Origin: Candidatus Omnitrophota bacterium
GTDB lineage: Bacteria; Omnitrophota; Gorgyraeia; Duberdicusellales; 4484-171
Direction: 5' to 3'
Assembly (NCBI GenBank): GCA_023135855.1
Contig: JAGLSH010000034.1
Location: forward strand, 1-7,378
Length of the DNA: 7,378 bases
A program made the translations under genes and the position numbers. The number at the start of each line of letters is the position of its first letter. The first letter of the stretch is position 1. The notes beneath the pieces were generated by a model. It made no database searches. It saw only the letters and a program-made list of their open reading frames with translations, and was not told the origin of the DNA. Below, piece by piece: positions 1-5,964 of the stretch.

Positions 1-547
1 TCCACCGAGATATACCTTTTCCAGTAGCAATTTTTCCATCTAAGCTTTGAGCCACTTTAGCCACCACAAAAGGTTTTTTCTTCTTTATGTTTTTAAAAAA
101 CACTTCATTGAGTTTCTGAGCTTCTCTCTTGCATAAACCCACCTTTACTTCAACTCCGAATTTTCTTAATTTTCTTATTGATTTGCCACCAACCCTAGGA
201 TTAGGATCAGTTGTGGCAATAATTACTTTCTTTATGCCTCTCTCAATAATCTCATCAACACAGGGCCCAGTTCTTCCTAAATGATAACAAGGCTCTAAAT
301 TAACATAAAGAGTACTACCCCTTAAACTCTTTTTGGCTGCCCTTATTGCTTCTATCTCTGCATGAGGCTTTCCAGCTTGATGGTGATAACCGTAAGACAA
401 AACCTTATTGTTCTTAACAAAAAGTGCTCCTACTAAAGGATTGGGCGAAGTAAACCCCTCTCCTTTTTTAGCTAAAAAAAAGGTTTTTTTTAAAAAACAA
501 AGATCTTGCTTAAGCTCTGTCTTTAACACTTCTCTATCTCGAGACAT
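1..547 (-). CDS. ribD: RibD, riboflavin pathway deaminase/reductase (partial, 3' end outside window)
   Basis: Bifunctional enzyme that deaminates the pyrimidine product of GTP cyclohydrolase II and then reduces its ribosyl chain to ribityl, in the cytoplasm. About 182 residues are visible. The N-terminal deaminase domain covers roughly residues 10-145, with the family motif TSPNPLVGA (33-41), the zinc and catalytic motif HAE (62-64) and the zinc cysteines in PCYHLGRTGPC (C87, C96). The reductase domain begins near residue 158 with the typical AQSLDGKIATGKG (166-178) and is cut by the window edge. The start is the ATG at 547, which lies inside the upstream PHP gene and gives a 25-bp overlap, so translation is probably coupled; an AGGA sits about 9 bases upstream. 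The reading frame is open to position 1. The family assignment is secure. Whether ribE follows cannot be seen. Confidence 0.95.
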   Translation of the reverse strand, partial: MSRDREVLKTELKQDLCFLKKTFFLAKKGEGFTSPNPLVGALFVKNNKVLSYGYHHQAGKPHAEIEAIRAAKKSLRGSTLYVNLEPCYHLGRTGPCVDEIIERGIKKVIIATTDPNPRVGGKSIRKLRKFGVEVKVGLCKREAQKLNEVFFKNIKKKKPFVVAKVAQSLDGKIATGKGISRW

Positions 548-1356
548 CTCTTCATATCCTCTACCCAAGCATATGGTATATCCACTTCTCCAATCTTAAT
601 AAACTCCTTATAGCTCCCATGAGCATCAGAGCCACCACTTTGAAGCTTTTTAAATTTAATTGCCATTTCTTTATAAAGCAATCTCTTGACCGGAGACATA
701 GTAGGGTAAATTGTTTCCAAACCATCAACACCCAAAGAAATAAATTCTTCTATCCAAGACTGATCGGGAATCACATGAGGATGAGCAATAAAACTTAAAC
801 CCCCAAATTTTCTAATAAGTTGAATCGCCTCCTCTACTGAATATTTAAAACGAGATCTATAGGCCGGTTTACCTGGAGAAAGATACTTTTGAAAAGCTTG
901 ACGCAAAGTTTTAACTTTACCCTTTTCTAAAAGGTATAAAGCTAAATGTAATCTTGTAGGGATTGCTCCTTTTATTTTCGAAAATAATTCTTCAATATTA
1001 ACTTCTACGCCTAAAGAATTTAACTTCTCGGCCATCCACAAAAGTCTATTTACTCTTAACTCTTTTATCTGGGCTAATTCTGACTTTAACTCTTCATTTT
1101 CAGAATCAACAAAATAAGCTAAAATATGAACTTCAGCTCCCTTATGTTCAGCGCTTAGCTCTAACCCTTCAATTAACTCAACACCATAGCTCTTGCTATA
1201 AGTACGAGCAAGTTTCATTCCTTCAAGAGTATCATGATCAGTAACAGCAATGCAGGCTAGTCCTTTTTCTTTAGCTTGTTTAAAAATAGTTTCTAAGTCA
1301 GCATCACTATCAGAAAAATTAGAATGAATATGCAAGTCACAACCTTTATTATTCAT
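523..1356 (-). CDS. PHP-domain metal-dependent phosphoesterase (TrpH/RNase AM-like)
   Basis: A 277-residue protein of the PHP phosphoesterase superfamily, predicted cytoplasmic and using a cluster of two or three metals. Visible metal-binding motifs are DLHIHSNFSDSD (7-18, H9 and H11), TDHDT (39-43), the E67/H77 region, AHPH (191-194) and GGSDAH (241-246). RLHLALYLLEKG (135-146) matches the insert seen in the TrpH/YciV group, whose studied members act as a 5'-3' exoribonuclease or as a 3',5'-nucleotide bisphosphate phosphatase. The ATG start overlaps the nusB end by 8 bp and is preceded by AAGGA. The 3' end overlaps ribD by 25 bp. This tight fit between nusB and ribD suggests co-expression with riboflavin genes. 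The true substrate cannot be read from sequence: RNA-end trimming is the family default, and a riboflavin-intermediate phosphatase role is speculation. The PHP histidinol phosphatases (HisK type) are related, but the motif pattern fits TrpH better. Confidence 0.9.
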   Translation of the reverse strand: MNNKGCDLHIHSNFSDSDADLETIFKQAKEKGLACIAVTDHDTLEGMKLARTYSKSYGVELIEGLELSAEHKGAEVHILAYFVDSENEELKSELAQIKELRVNRLLWMAEKLNSLGVEVNIEELFSKIKGAIPTRLHLALYLLEKGKVKTLRQAFQKYLSPGKPAYRSRFKYSVEEAIQLIRKFGGLSFIAHPHVIPDQSWIEEFISLGVDGLETIYPTMSPVKRLLYKEMAIKFKKLQSGGSDAHGSYKEFIKIGEVDIPYAWVEDMKRCLEIEKC

Positions 1357-1789
1357 TCTTTTCCTTTTCCCCCTCTACTCCCTTTTCTATCTTATATATT
1401 TTATCTAAAATACCATTAACAAACCGGGGTGAATCAATGTCACCAAAAGATTTTGCTAATTCTATGGCTTCATTTATGGCAACCTTGGAAGGAATAGCTT
1501 CTGAGAAAAGTAACTCAAAACATCCTATTCTTAAGATATTCCTATCGATGACTGCCATTCGCTTAATTCCCCAATTTTTTGCATGTTTTTTTATCAAGGA
1601 ATCAATTGTAGGCATATTAGTTACTACCCCTTCTACTAATAAAGAAAAAAAGTCAATAACTTCTTGTTTTTGAGAATAATTTTTTGAATAATCCTGGAGG
1701 GCTTGATGAAAATCAATCTTTGCTATCTCTATTTGATAAAGAAGAGATAAAGCGACTGCTCTTGCTTTTGATCTTAATCTCATTGACAT
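1349..1789 (-). CDS. nusB: NusB, transcription antitermination factor
   Basis: Small all-helical RNA-binding protein that pairs with NusE (ribosomal protein S10) on boxA RNA, supporting antitermination on rRNA operons. Recognisable elements are the basic N-terminus RLRSKARAVALSLLYQ, then a central NWGIKRMAVIDRNILRIG and IPSKVAINEAIELAKSFG, and the C-terminal FVNGILDKI, all typical of the family; about 146 residues is normal length. The start is uncertain. A TTG at 1798, an ATG at 1789 and an ATG at 1783 are all in frame and none has a convincing Shine-Dalgarno; I use the first ATG, while homology would also accept 1783 (MRLRSKAR). It follows ribH after about 59 bp, an association common in bacteria, and overlaps the PHP gene start by 8 bp. 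The C-terminus has a short Glu/Lys-rich tail. Confidence 0.93.
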   Translation of the reverse strand: MSMRLRSKARAVALSLLYQIEIAKIDFHQALQDYSKNYSQKQEVIDFFSLLVEGVVTNMPTIDSLIKKHAKNWGIKRMAVIDRNILRIGCFELLFSEAIPSKVAINEAIELAKSFGDIDSPRFVNGILDKIYKIEKGVEGEKEKNE

Positions 1790-1848
1790 TGTATACAAAT
1801 GCTTACAAAGTCAAATTGCTTTGCAAGAATTCATATCCTAACTTGGTA

Positions 1849-2307
1849 TTAAATTTGCGAATAAATATCTGCCATTTCTAAAGCCGCTAAAGCAGCATCC
1901 CTACCTTTATTGCCTTGTTTTGTACCTGATCTTTCTACTGCCTGCTCTACAGTGTCAGCAGTAATTATTCCAAAAGTAGCTGGAATTTTCTTATCTTGTG
2001 CAAGCCGAGCTACTCCTTTAGTGACTTCAGATGCAATATAATCGAAATGAGGAGTTTCTCCTCTTATCACTGCACCTAAGGCAATAACAACACTAAACTT
2101 TTTTGTATCCAATTTACTAAATACTTGAGGTATCTCAAAAGCCCCTGGTGTCCAAATAACAGAAATGTTTTCCTTTGCTACCCCTGATTTACTTAAAGTA
2201 TCTATACAACCCTGAAGCAATTGATTACTAATGAATTCATTAAATCTTGAAACAATAATTGCGATTTTCTTACCCTTGCCAGAAAAATTTCCTCTTATCT
2301 CTTTCAT
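1849..2307 (-). CDS. ribH: RibH, 6,7-dimethyl-8-ribityllumazine synthase
   Basis: Condenses 5-amino-6-ribitylaminouracil with 3,4-dihydroxy-2-butanone 4-phosphate to form lumazine, the penultimate riboflavin step. The family usually forms pentamers or 60-subunit capsids in the cytoplasm. At 152 residues it is full length. Visible motifs are SRFNEFI (20-26, with the substrate-stacking Phe22), GAFEIP (55-60), the long active-site stretch GAVIRGETPHFDY (78-90) with the proposed acid/base His87, FGIITADTVEQA (112-123), and ERSGTKQGNKG (125-135) with the phosphate-binding Arg126. The start is fixed by a very strong ribosome binding site 5 bases upstream. The gene lies 44 bp after ribBA and before nusB, the usual ribBA-ribH-nusB order. 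Confidence 0.97.
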   Translation of the reverse strand: MKEIRGNFSGKGKKIAIIVSRFNEFISNQLLQGCIDTLSKSGVAKENISVIWTPGAFEIPQVFSKLDTKKFSVVIALGAVIRGETPHFDYIASEVTKGVARLAQDKKIPATFGIITADTVEQAVERSGTKQGNKGRDAALAALEMADIYSQI

Positions 2308-2312
2308 CTCTT

Positions 2313-2320
2313 ACCTCCTT
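2313..2320 (-). promoter_or_regulatory. Ribosome binding site of ribH
   Basis: AAGGAGGT, a near-perfect anti-16S match, lies 5 bases before the ribH ATG at 2307. It is the strongest Shine-Dalgarno in the window, consistent with RibH being needed in high amounts for its multimeric shell (inference). Confidence 0.85.
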
Positions 2321-2351
2321 TTAACCAAAAAACAAATTATCCATTTTTATT

Positions 2352-3539
2352 CTATAGCATATGGTCCATTTTTCTCTTCTTAGTCTCTAAATAATGTCTG
2401 CTATTCTCTCCTTCCTCTATTTTTATTGGTACTCTTTCAACAACTTCTAGGCCATAGCCTTCAAGACCAACAATCTTTTTGGGATTATTTGTAAGAAGCC
2501 TAATCCTTTTTACTCCTAAATCTGCTAGAATCTGTGCTCCAATCCCATAATCTCTTAAGTCAGAAGGAAAACCTAATAAATGATTTGCCTCCACAGTATC
2601 AGCCCCTTTTTCCTGTAAGCTATAAGCTTTTATTTTATTTTTTAAACCAATACCTCTTCCCTCTTGTCGCAGGTAAAGAAAAATTCCGCCTTCCTTGCTT
2701 ATCGCCTCTAAAGATCTTTGAAGTTGACTACCACAGTCACAACGTTGTGAAAAAAATATATCACCAGTAAGACACTCTGAATGTACGCGAACAAGAGTAG
2801 GTTCATCAGTAATATCACCCTGAACCAAAGCAACATGTTCTCTTCCATCAATTAAGGATTCATAAAGGAAAAGATTAAACTGACCATATTCAGTAGGTAA
2901 TTTCGCTTTTGCTGCTAATTTTATTAATTTTTCTTTTTTCCGACGATATTCAATCAACAAAGCAATAGTGCATATTTTTAAATTATGTTTCTTAGCAAAT
3001 TTAATTAAATCAGGAAGCCTAGACATAGAACCATCTTGATTTATAATTTCACAAATCACTCCCGCAGGAAAAAAACCAGCTAATTTTGAAAAATCAACAG
3101 CTGCTTCAGTATGTCCAGCTCTTACTAAAACACCACCCTCTTTTGCTTCTAAAGGAAAAATATGCCCGGGTTTTATTAAATCTTGAGAAGTAGTTTTTGA
3201 TGAAATTAAAACTTCTACTGTTCTAGCTCGATCAAAAGCTGAAATCCCAGTAGTTGTCCCTATAGCAGCATCTACTGAAATTCTCCAAGCTGTCTTAAAA
3301 GGATCTGCTCCGGCTTGATGAGACATAGGACCTAATTCTAATTGATCAATTCTTTCCTTAGCAAGAGGGACACAAACTAAACCCTTAGCCTCAGTAATCA
3401 TAAAATTAATGACTTCAGGCGTAGCAAATTCAGCTGCAACAACTAAATCTCCTTCATTCTCTCTAGCCTCATCATCAACCACAATAATTGGCCGACCAGC
3501 TTTTATTTCTTTAAGAATATCTTCAATGCAGGCAAACAT
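2352..3539 (-). CDS. ribBA: RibBA, DHBP synthase / GTP cyclohydrolase II fusion
   Basis: Bifunctional enzyme of 395 residues catalysing both entry reactions of riboflavin synthesis. The N-terminal half (about 1-200) makes 3,4-dihydroxy-2-butanone 4-phosphate from ribulose 5-phosphate; it shows VDDEARENEGD (21-31), TTTGISAFDRART (95-107) and GHTEAAVDF (142-150). The C-terminal half (about 205-395) opens GTP; it shows VRVHSECLTGD (250-260), zinc ligands C256, C267 and C269 in the C-x10-CxC pattern, LRQEGRGIGL (290-299), DLRDYGIGAQ with catalytic Tyr331, and TNNPKKI (350-356). Length and domain order are standard. One mild oddity is TIALLI at 191-196, where most homologues carry Asp in the fourth position. 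The start is set by AGGAG six bases before the ATG. No FMN riboswitch is recognisable in the 125-bp leader. It heads the riboflavin block, downstream of rpsI. Confidence 0.97.
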   Translation of the reverse strand: MFACIEDILKEIKAGRPIIVVDDEARENEGDLVVAAEFATPEVINFMITEAKGLVCVPLAKERIDQLELGPMSHQAGADPFKTAWRISVDAAIGTTTGISAFDRARTVEVLISSKTTSQDLIKPGHIFPLEAKEGGVLVRAGHTEAAVDFSKLAGFFPAGVICEIINQDGSMSRLPDLIKFAKKHNLKICTIALLIEYRRKKEKLIKLAAKAKLPTEYGQFNLFLYESLIDGREHVALVQGDITDEPTLVRVHSECLTGDIFFSQRCDCGSQLQRSLEAISKEGGIFLYLRQEGRGIGLKNKIKAYSLQEKGADTVEANHLLGFPSDLRDYGIGAQILADLGVKRIRLLTNNPKKIVGLEGYGLEVVERVPIKIEEGENSRHYLETKKRKMDHML

Positions 3540-3545
3540 AATCTT

Positions 3546-3550
3546 CTCCT
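3546..3550 (-). promoter_or_regulatory. Ribosome binding site of ribBA
   Basis: AGGAG lies six bases before the ATG at 3539 and supports that start for ribBA. Confidence 0.75.
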
Positions 3551-3562
3551 AGAATTTAAAAT

Positions 3563-3596
3563 AACTTAACTCATTAGCCCTTAATTGTCAAGGGCT
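3563..3596 (-). promoter_or_regulatory. Possible ribBA promoter with inverted repeat over the -35 box
   Basis: A consensus TTGACA (3591-3586) is followed after 17 bp by TAAGTT (3568-3563), a weak -10 box, which would give a leader of roughly 17 bases. The -35 box sits within a perfect 7-bp inverted repeat: AGCCCTT (3596-3590) and AAGGGCT (3582-3576) around a 7-base loop. No U-run follows on either strand, so it is not a standard terminator; an operator for a repressor is possible. The -10 match is poor, so promoter activity is uncertain, whereas the inverted repeat is plainly visible. Confidence 0.4.
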
Positions 3597-3664
3597 TTCC
3601 GTCTCTTAGATCTTAAGGCTTTTTAATATTTTGAATCTTAGAAAAAATGAATACCAAGAATAAA

Positions 3665-4087
3665 TTATCGCTTGGTCCACTGAAAACGACGGCGAGCACC
3701 TTTACGACCATATTTCTTTCTTTCCTTGGCCCTAGGGTCACGAGTAAGCAAGTCTTCTCTTCGCAATAAAGCTCTTAATTGAGGGTTCCATTCTAGCAGG
3801 CATCGAGAAATACCCAAACTTACTGCTCCAGCTTGACCACTTAATCCACCACCATTTACATTAGCAGAAATATCTATCTTGCCTTCAATCTCGGCAGCTA
3901 TTAAAGGCTTTTTAACCTGCATTACATTATCAAGAGTAAAAAAATATTTTTCGATGTCACTGCCATTAATAACAACTTTACCTTTTCCGTTGGCAATAAA
4001 CTTTACACGGGCAACTGATTTTTTTCTTCGACCAGTAGCCATAAATGTTTCTTTACTTTGATCTTTCTCTTTATTTGTTTCTTTCAT
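3665..4087 (-). CDS. rpsI: 30S ribosomal protein S9
   Basis: Protein of the small ribosomal subunit whose C-terminal tail reaches the P-site tRNA. Its 140 residues include the start motif TGRRKKSVARVKF (18-30), the family signature GGGLSGQAGAVSLGISRCL (79-97), LLTRDPRAKERKKYGRKGARR, and the canonical terminal QWTKR. Residues 1-15 form a polar, Lys/Glu-rich N-terminal extension; an alternative Met at residue 16 (4042) would remove it. I keep 4087 because AAAGGT lies about 10 bases upstream, whereas nothing comparable precedes 4042. It follows rplM after 36 bp, the near-universal rplM-rpsI pair, so the two are surely co-transcribed. No clear rho-independent terminator follows. Confidence 0.97.
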   Translation of the reverse strand: MKETNKEKDQSKETFMATGRRKKSVARVKFIANGKGKVVINGSDIEKYFFTLDNVMQVKKPLIAAEIEGKIDISANVNGGGLSGQAGAVSLGISRCLLEWNPQLRALLRREDLLTRDPRAKERKKYGRKGARRRFQWTKR

Positions 4088-4123
4088 TGTTTAATTTACC
4101 TTTTATACTTTATTATCTATCCA

Positions 4124-4549
4124 TTAAACGCTTATTGCCTCTGGAGTTTGAGCCTTTTGTTTATGTTCACCCTCAGGATAAATCTTTAAAGATTTAAGCA
4201 TCTGAGCACCTAAATTACTCTTAGGAAGCATTCCTCTCACAGCAAAATAAATTGCTTTAGAAGGATTTTTCTCCATCAACACCTTAAAGGTCATTTCTTT
4301 GCGTCCACCAGCATAACCAGTATATTTATCATAGATTTTATCTTCACGCTTATTTGCAGTAACCTTTATAAATTTTGCATTTATTACAATAACCTTATCC
4401 CCACAAAGAAAATTTGGGGTATAAGTAGCCTTGGTTTTGCCTTGCAATATCCTAGCTATACGGGTAGATAATCTGCCTAGAATTTTGTCTTTAGCATCAA
4501 TAAGTACCCATTTCCGTTCCTCTTTATTGAAAAATTTTGTTGTTCTCAT
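4124..4549 (-). CDS. rplM: 50S ribosomal protein L13
   Basis: Early-assembly protein of the large ribosomal subunit, 141 residues, full length. Typical segments are RKWVLIDAKDKILGRLST (12-29), the YTPNFLCGDKVIVINA stretch (43-58), TANKREDKIYDKYTGYAGG (64-82) and the family signature from VRGMLPKSNLG to IYPEGEHKQKAQTPE. The MRTT start resembles that of other L13 proteins. An in-frame TAA (4561-4559) only 9 bases upstream of the ATG rules out a longer N-terminus. No Shine-Dalgarno precedes the ATG, and a strong promoter -10 box ends 8 bases before it, so translation from a leaderless or nearly leaderless transcript is likely (inference). rpsI follows directly. Confidence 0.97.
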   Translation of the reverse strand: MRTTKFFNKEERKWVLIDAKDKILGRLSTRIARILQGKTKATYTPNFLCGDKVIVINAKFIKVTANKREDKIYDKYTGYAGGRKEMTFKVLMEKNPSKAIYFAVRGMLPKSNLGAQMLKSLKIYPEGEHKQKAQTPEAISV

Positions 4550-4557
4550 AGATAGCT

Positions 4558-4585
4558 TTTATACCATATTTCATGACAATGTCAA
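4558..4585 (-). promoter_or_regulatory. Sigma70-type promoter of rplM-rpsI
   Basis: TTGACA (4585-4580), a 16-bp spacer and TATAAA (4563-4558) form the best promoter match in the window. The predicted transcription start falls within 0-3 bases of the rplM ATG at 4549. The -35 box overlaps a small perfect palindrome, TGACA-T-TGTCA (4584-4574), which could be an operator. The site separates the his block plus exported protein from the ribosomal and riboflavin block. Confidence 0.65.
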
Positions 4586-4629
4586 TATAAAACTAAAAAT
4601 ACCTCCGGAGAAAGAATTACCCTTATAAA

Positions 4630-5232
4630 TCAATGCCAAGAAGCACTGCCAATGAGTAGCCAATCCTTATCCTTAGTATTGGTATACCTGCCCTTAGTAT
4701 GCTTGTTCTTTAAGGAAAGATATACCCCCAAAACTCCAGTATCTGCCTTCAAGTAATTGGATCCTGATTGGCATTTTGCTGCTGTTCCATCTTTCCAACC
4801 ACTATCACAGTTACCACTCTCAGCATAAAGAACTGCTCGTGTATAAATCTTTCCCATCTCGTATTTAGAAAATCCGCTATATCTGACAATTTTTTGTAAA
4901 CTTCCAAACCTACGCCCTTTGTCCAAAAGTTCATCTATCTTAGCTTCTGCCCCATCCTTAAGGGAAACTCCAGCATTATCAAACCAAACAACACCAGCCC
5001 ACTTTTGATCACTATAATATTTCAAAGCATGTTCTTGATTATCGTAATACATATTCCCTTTCGTTGGCTCAGTCGGCACTTCATCTAAAGGCTTAAAAAT
5101 TAACTTGCTAACATTAAGGTTTTTATATACTCCAAAAGGCGCAGGATAGTAAGTAGTAATGGTAATATTCTCAGAAAAACCGAAGACCTGTGTAGAAATC
5201 AGAAAAAATATTATTAAAGTAAAATAACGCAT
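4630..5232 (-). CDS. Exported protein of unknown function with TTYYPAPFGVY motif
   Basis: I do not recognise a named family. The 200-residue product starts with a classic signal peptide: Arg2, a hydrophobic run from about residue 4 to 17, and a likely cleavage after VFG (about 18-19). The mature N-terminus carries ITTYYPAPFGVYKNL (24-38), a motif I recall from many small exported proteins of Omnitrophota-like bacteria. Next is GNMYYDNQEHALKYYSDQKW (59-78), which resembles the short beta-rich 'G-x-YY-x-LKYY-x-W' segments found in phage-tail and surface proteins. The C-terminal part has two cysteines (C142, C154), possibly a disulfide, many Gly, Tyr and Trp residues, and ends in GSASWH. No other membrane segment and no catalytic motif is visible. 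It starts 12 bp after hisA, with an AGGT overlapping the hisA stop, so it probably shares the his transcript even though no link to histidine is apparent. It could be a surface, pilus-associated or envelope protein. Confidence 0.8.
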   Translation of the reverse strand: MRYFTLIIFFLISTQVFGFSENITITTYYPAPFGVYKNLNVSKLIFKPLDEVPTEPTKGNMYYDNQEHALKYYSDQKWAGVVWFDNAGVSLKDGAEAKIDELLDKGRRFGSLQKIVRYSGFSKYEMGKIYTRAVLYAESGNCDSGWKDGTAAKCQSGSNYLKADTGVLGVYLSLKNKHTKGRYTNTKDKDWLLIGSASWH

Positions 5233-5244
5233 ATTATAAATTAC

Positions 5245-5964
5245 CTATTCCTGTGATAAAAGAATTGCTTCAGCTAAATCTATTCTTCTTTCATAGATGG
5301 CTTTGCCTGTAATTACTCCCCAAACAAAAGGAGTTTCTTCCTTTATTTTCTTGATATCTTCAATGGAAGATACCCCTCCAGAAACAATAAGATTAGCTTT
5401 TTTGAATAAAGAAAACTCTTTTATCGGCCCTAAATCTAATCCTTCCAAGGTTCCATCGCGAGAAATATCAGTATATATTACCCATTTTATCCCTTTTTTA
5501 ATCACACTCTTAATAAAATCTAGAGCTTGAAAAGAAGTCTTTTCTTGCCAACCCTTTACAGCGACTCGAGAATCAATAACATCTACACTTACAGCAATCT
5601 TATTAACTCCTACAGCTCTTATTAAATTCTTAAGAAATTTATCCTCCAAACTCTTGGTACCTACTATTACTCTCTCTGCGCCTAAAGATATTAACTTCTT
5701 TGCTTTTCCTATATCACGAATCCCCCCACCTACTTCCACCTTAATATCAACTTCTTTTAAAATTTTACCAATAACTTCTAAATTATCATCCTGGCCTAGG
5801 GCAGCAGATAAATCAACCAAATGAAGCAATTCTACACCCTTTAATTTAAATTCTTTAGCTATCCCAACAGGATCATTGTTGTAAACAGTAGACTCAGCAG
5901 GGTTCCCCTTTAAAAGACGAACTACTTTTCCTTCCCATAAATCTATTGCTGGTATTACTAACAT
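5245..5964 (-). CDS. hisA: HisA, ProFAR isomerase
   Basis: 1-(5-phosphoribosyl)-5-[(5-phosphoribosylamino)methylideneamino]imidazole-4-carboxamide isomerase, a cytoplasmic (beta/alpha)8 barrel that performs an Amadori rearrangement in histidine synthesis. At 239 residues it has normal length. Both catalytic aspartates are in place: Asp8 in IPAIDLWEGKVVRL (4-17) and Asp128 in AVSVDV (124-129). Phosphate-binding signatures are VGGGIRD (78-84), TDISRDGTLEG (165-175) and VSGGVSS (194-200), reflecting the two-fold half-barrel repeat. The ATG overlaps the hisH stop by 7 bp, indicating translational coupling; only a weak AAAG precedes it. hisF, a frequent next gene, is replaced here by the exported protein gene. 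Confidence 0.97.
   Translation of the reverse strand: MLVIPAIDLWEGKVVRLLKGNPAESTVYNNDPVGIAKEFKLKGVELLHLVDLSAALGQDDNLEVIGKILKEVDIKVEVGGGIRDIGKAKKLISLGAERVIVGTKSLEDKFLKNLIRAVGVNKIAVSVDVIDSRVAVKGWQEKTSFQALDFIKSVIKKGIKWVIYTDISRDGTLEGLDLGPIKEFSLFKKANLIVSGGVSSIEDIKKIKEETPFVWGVITGKAIYERRIDLAEAILLSQE

Noticed and set aside
1788..1814. Promoter for nusB (TTGACT with TACAAT)
   Set aside because: The spacer is only 15 bp, and the predicted transcript start would fall inside the gene, downstream of the likely start codons.
408..1881. Plus-strand open frames such as 408-599, 1437-1673 and 1684-1881
   Set aside because: They lie opposite conserved rib, PHP and nusB genes, show no family motifs and lack convincing ribosome binding sites. 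They are antisense shadows, as are the other plus-strand frames at 2534-2770, 3879-4061, 4431-4628, 5297-5530 and 6259-6462.
3576..3596. Rho-independent terminator after rpsI
   Set aside because: The stem is good, but neither strand has a T-run after it, and the following DNA is the ribBA leader.
3540..3664. FMN riboswitch before ribBA
   Set aside because: The gap is short and I see none of the conserved RFN helices or loop sequences; only a simple 7-bp hairpin is present.
4603..4610. CTCCGGAG palindrome upstream of rplM, with a GGAGGT Shine-Dalgarno look-alike
   Set aside because: Without a loop it cannot form a hairpin, no start codon lies at a suitable distance, and an 8-bp palindrome alone is weak evidence for an operator.
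4749..4934. A 61-codon minus-strand frame inside the exported protein gene
   Set aside because: It is out of frame with the better-supported gene that has a signal peptide, and has no motif of its own.
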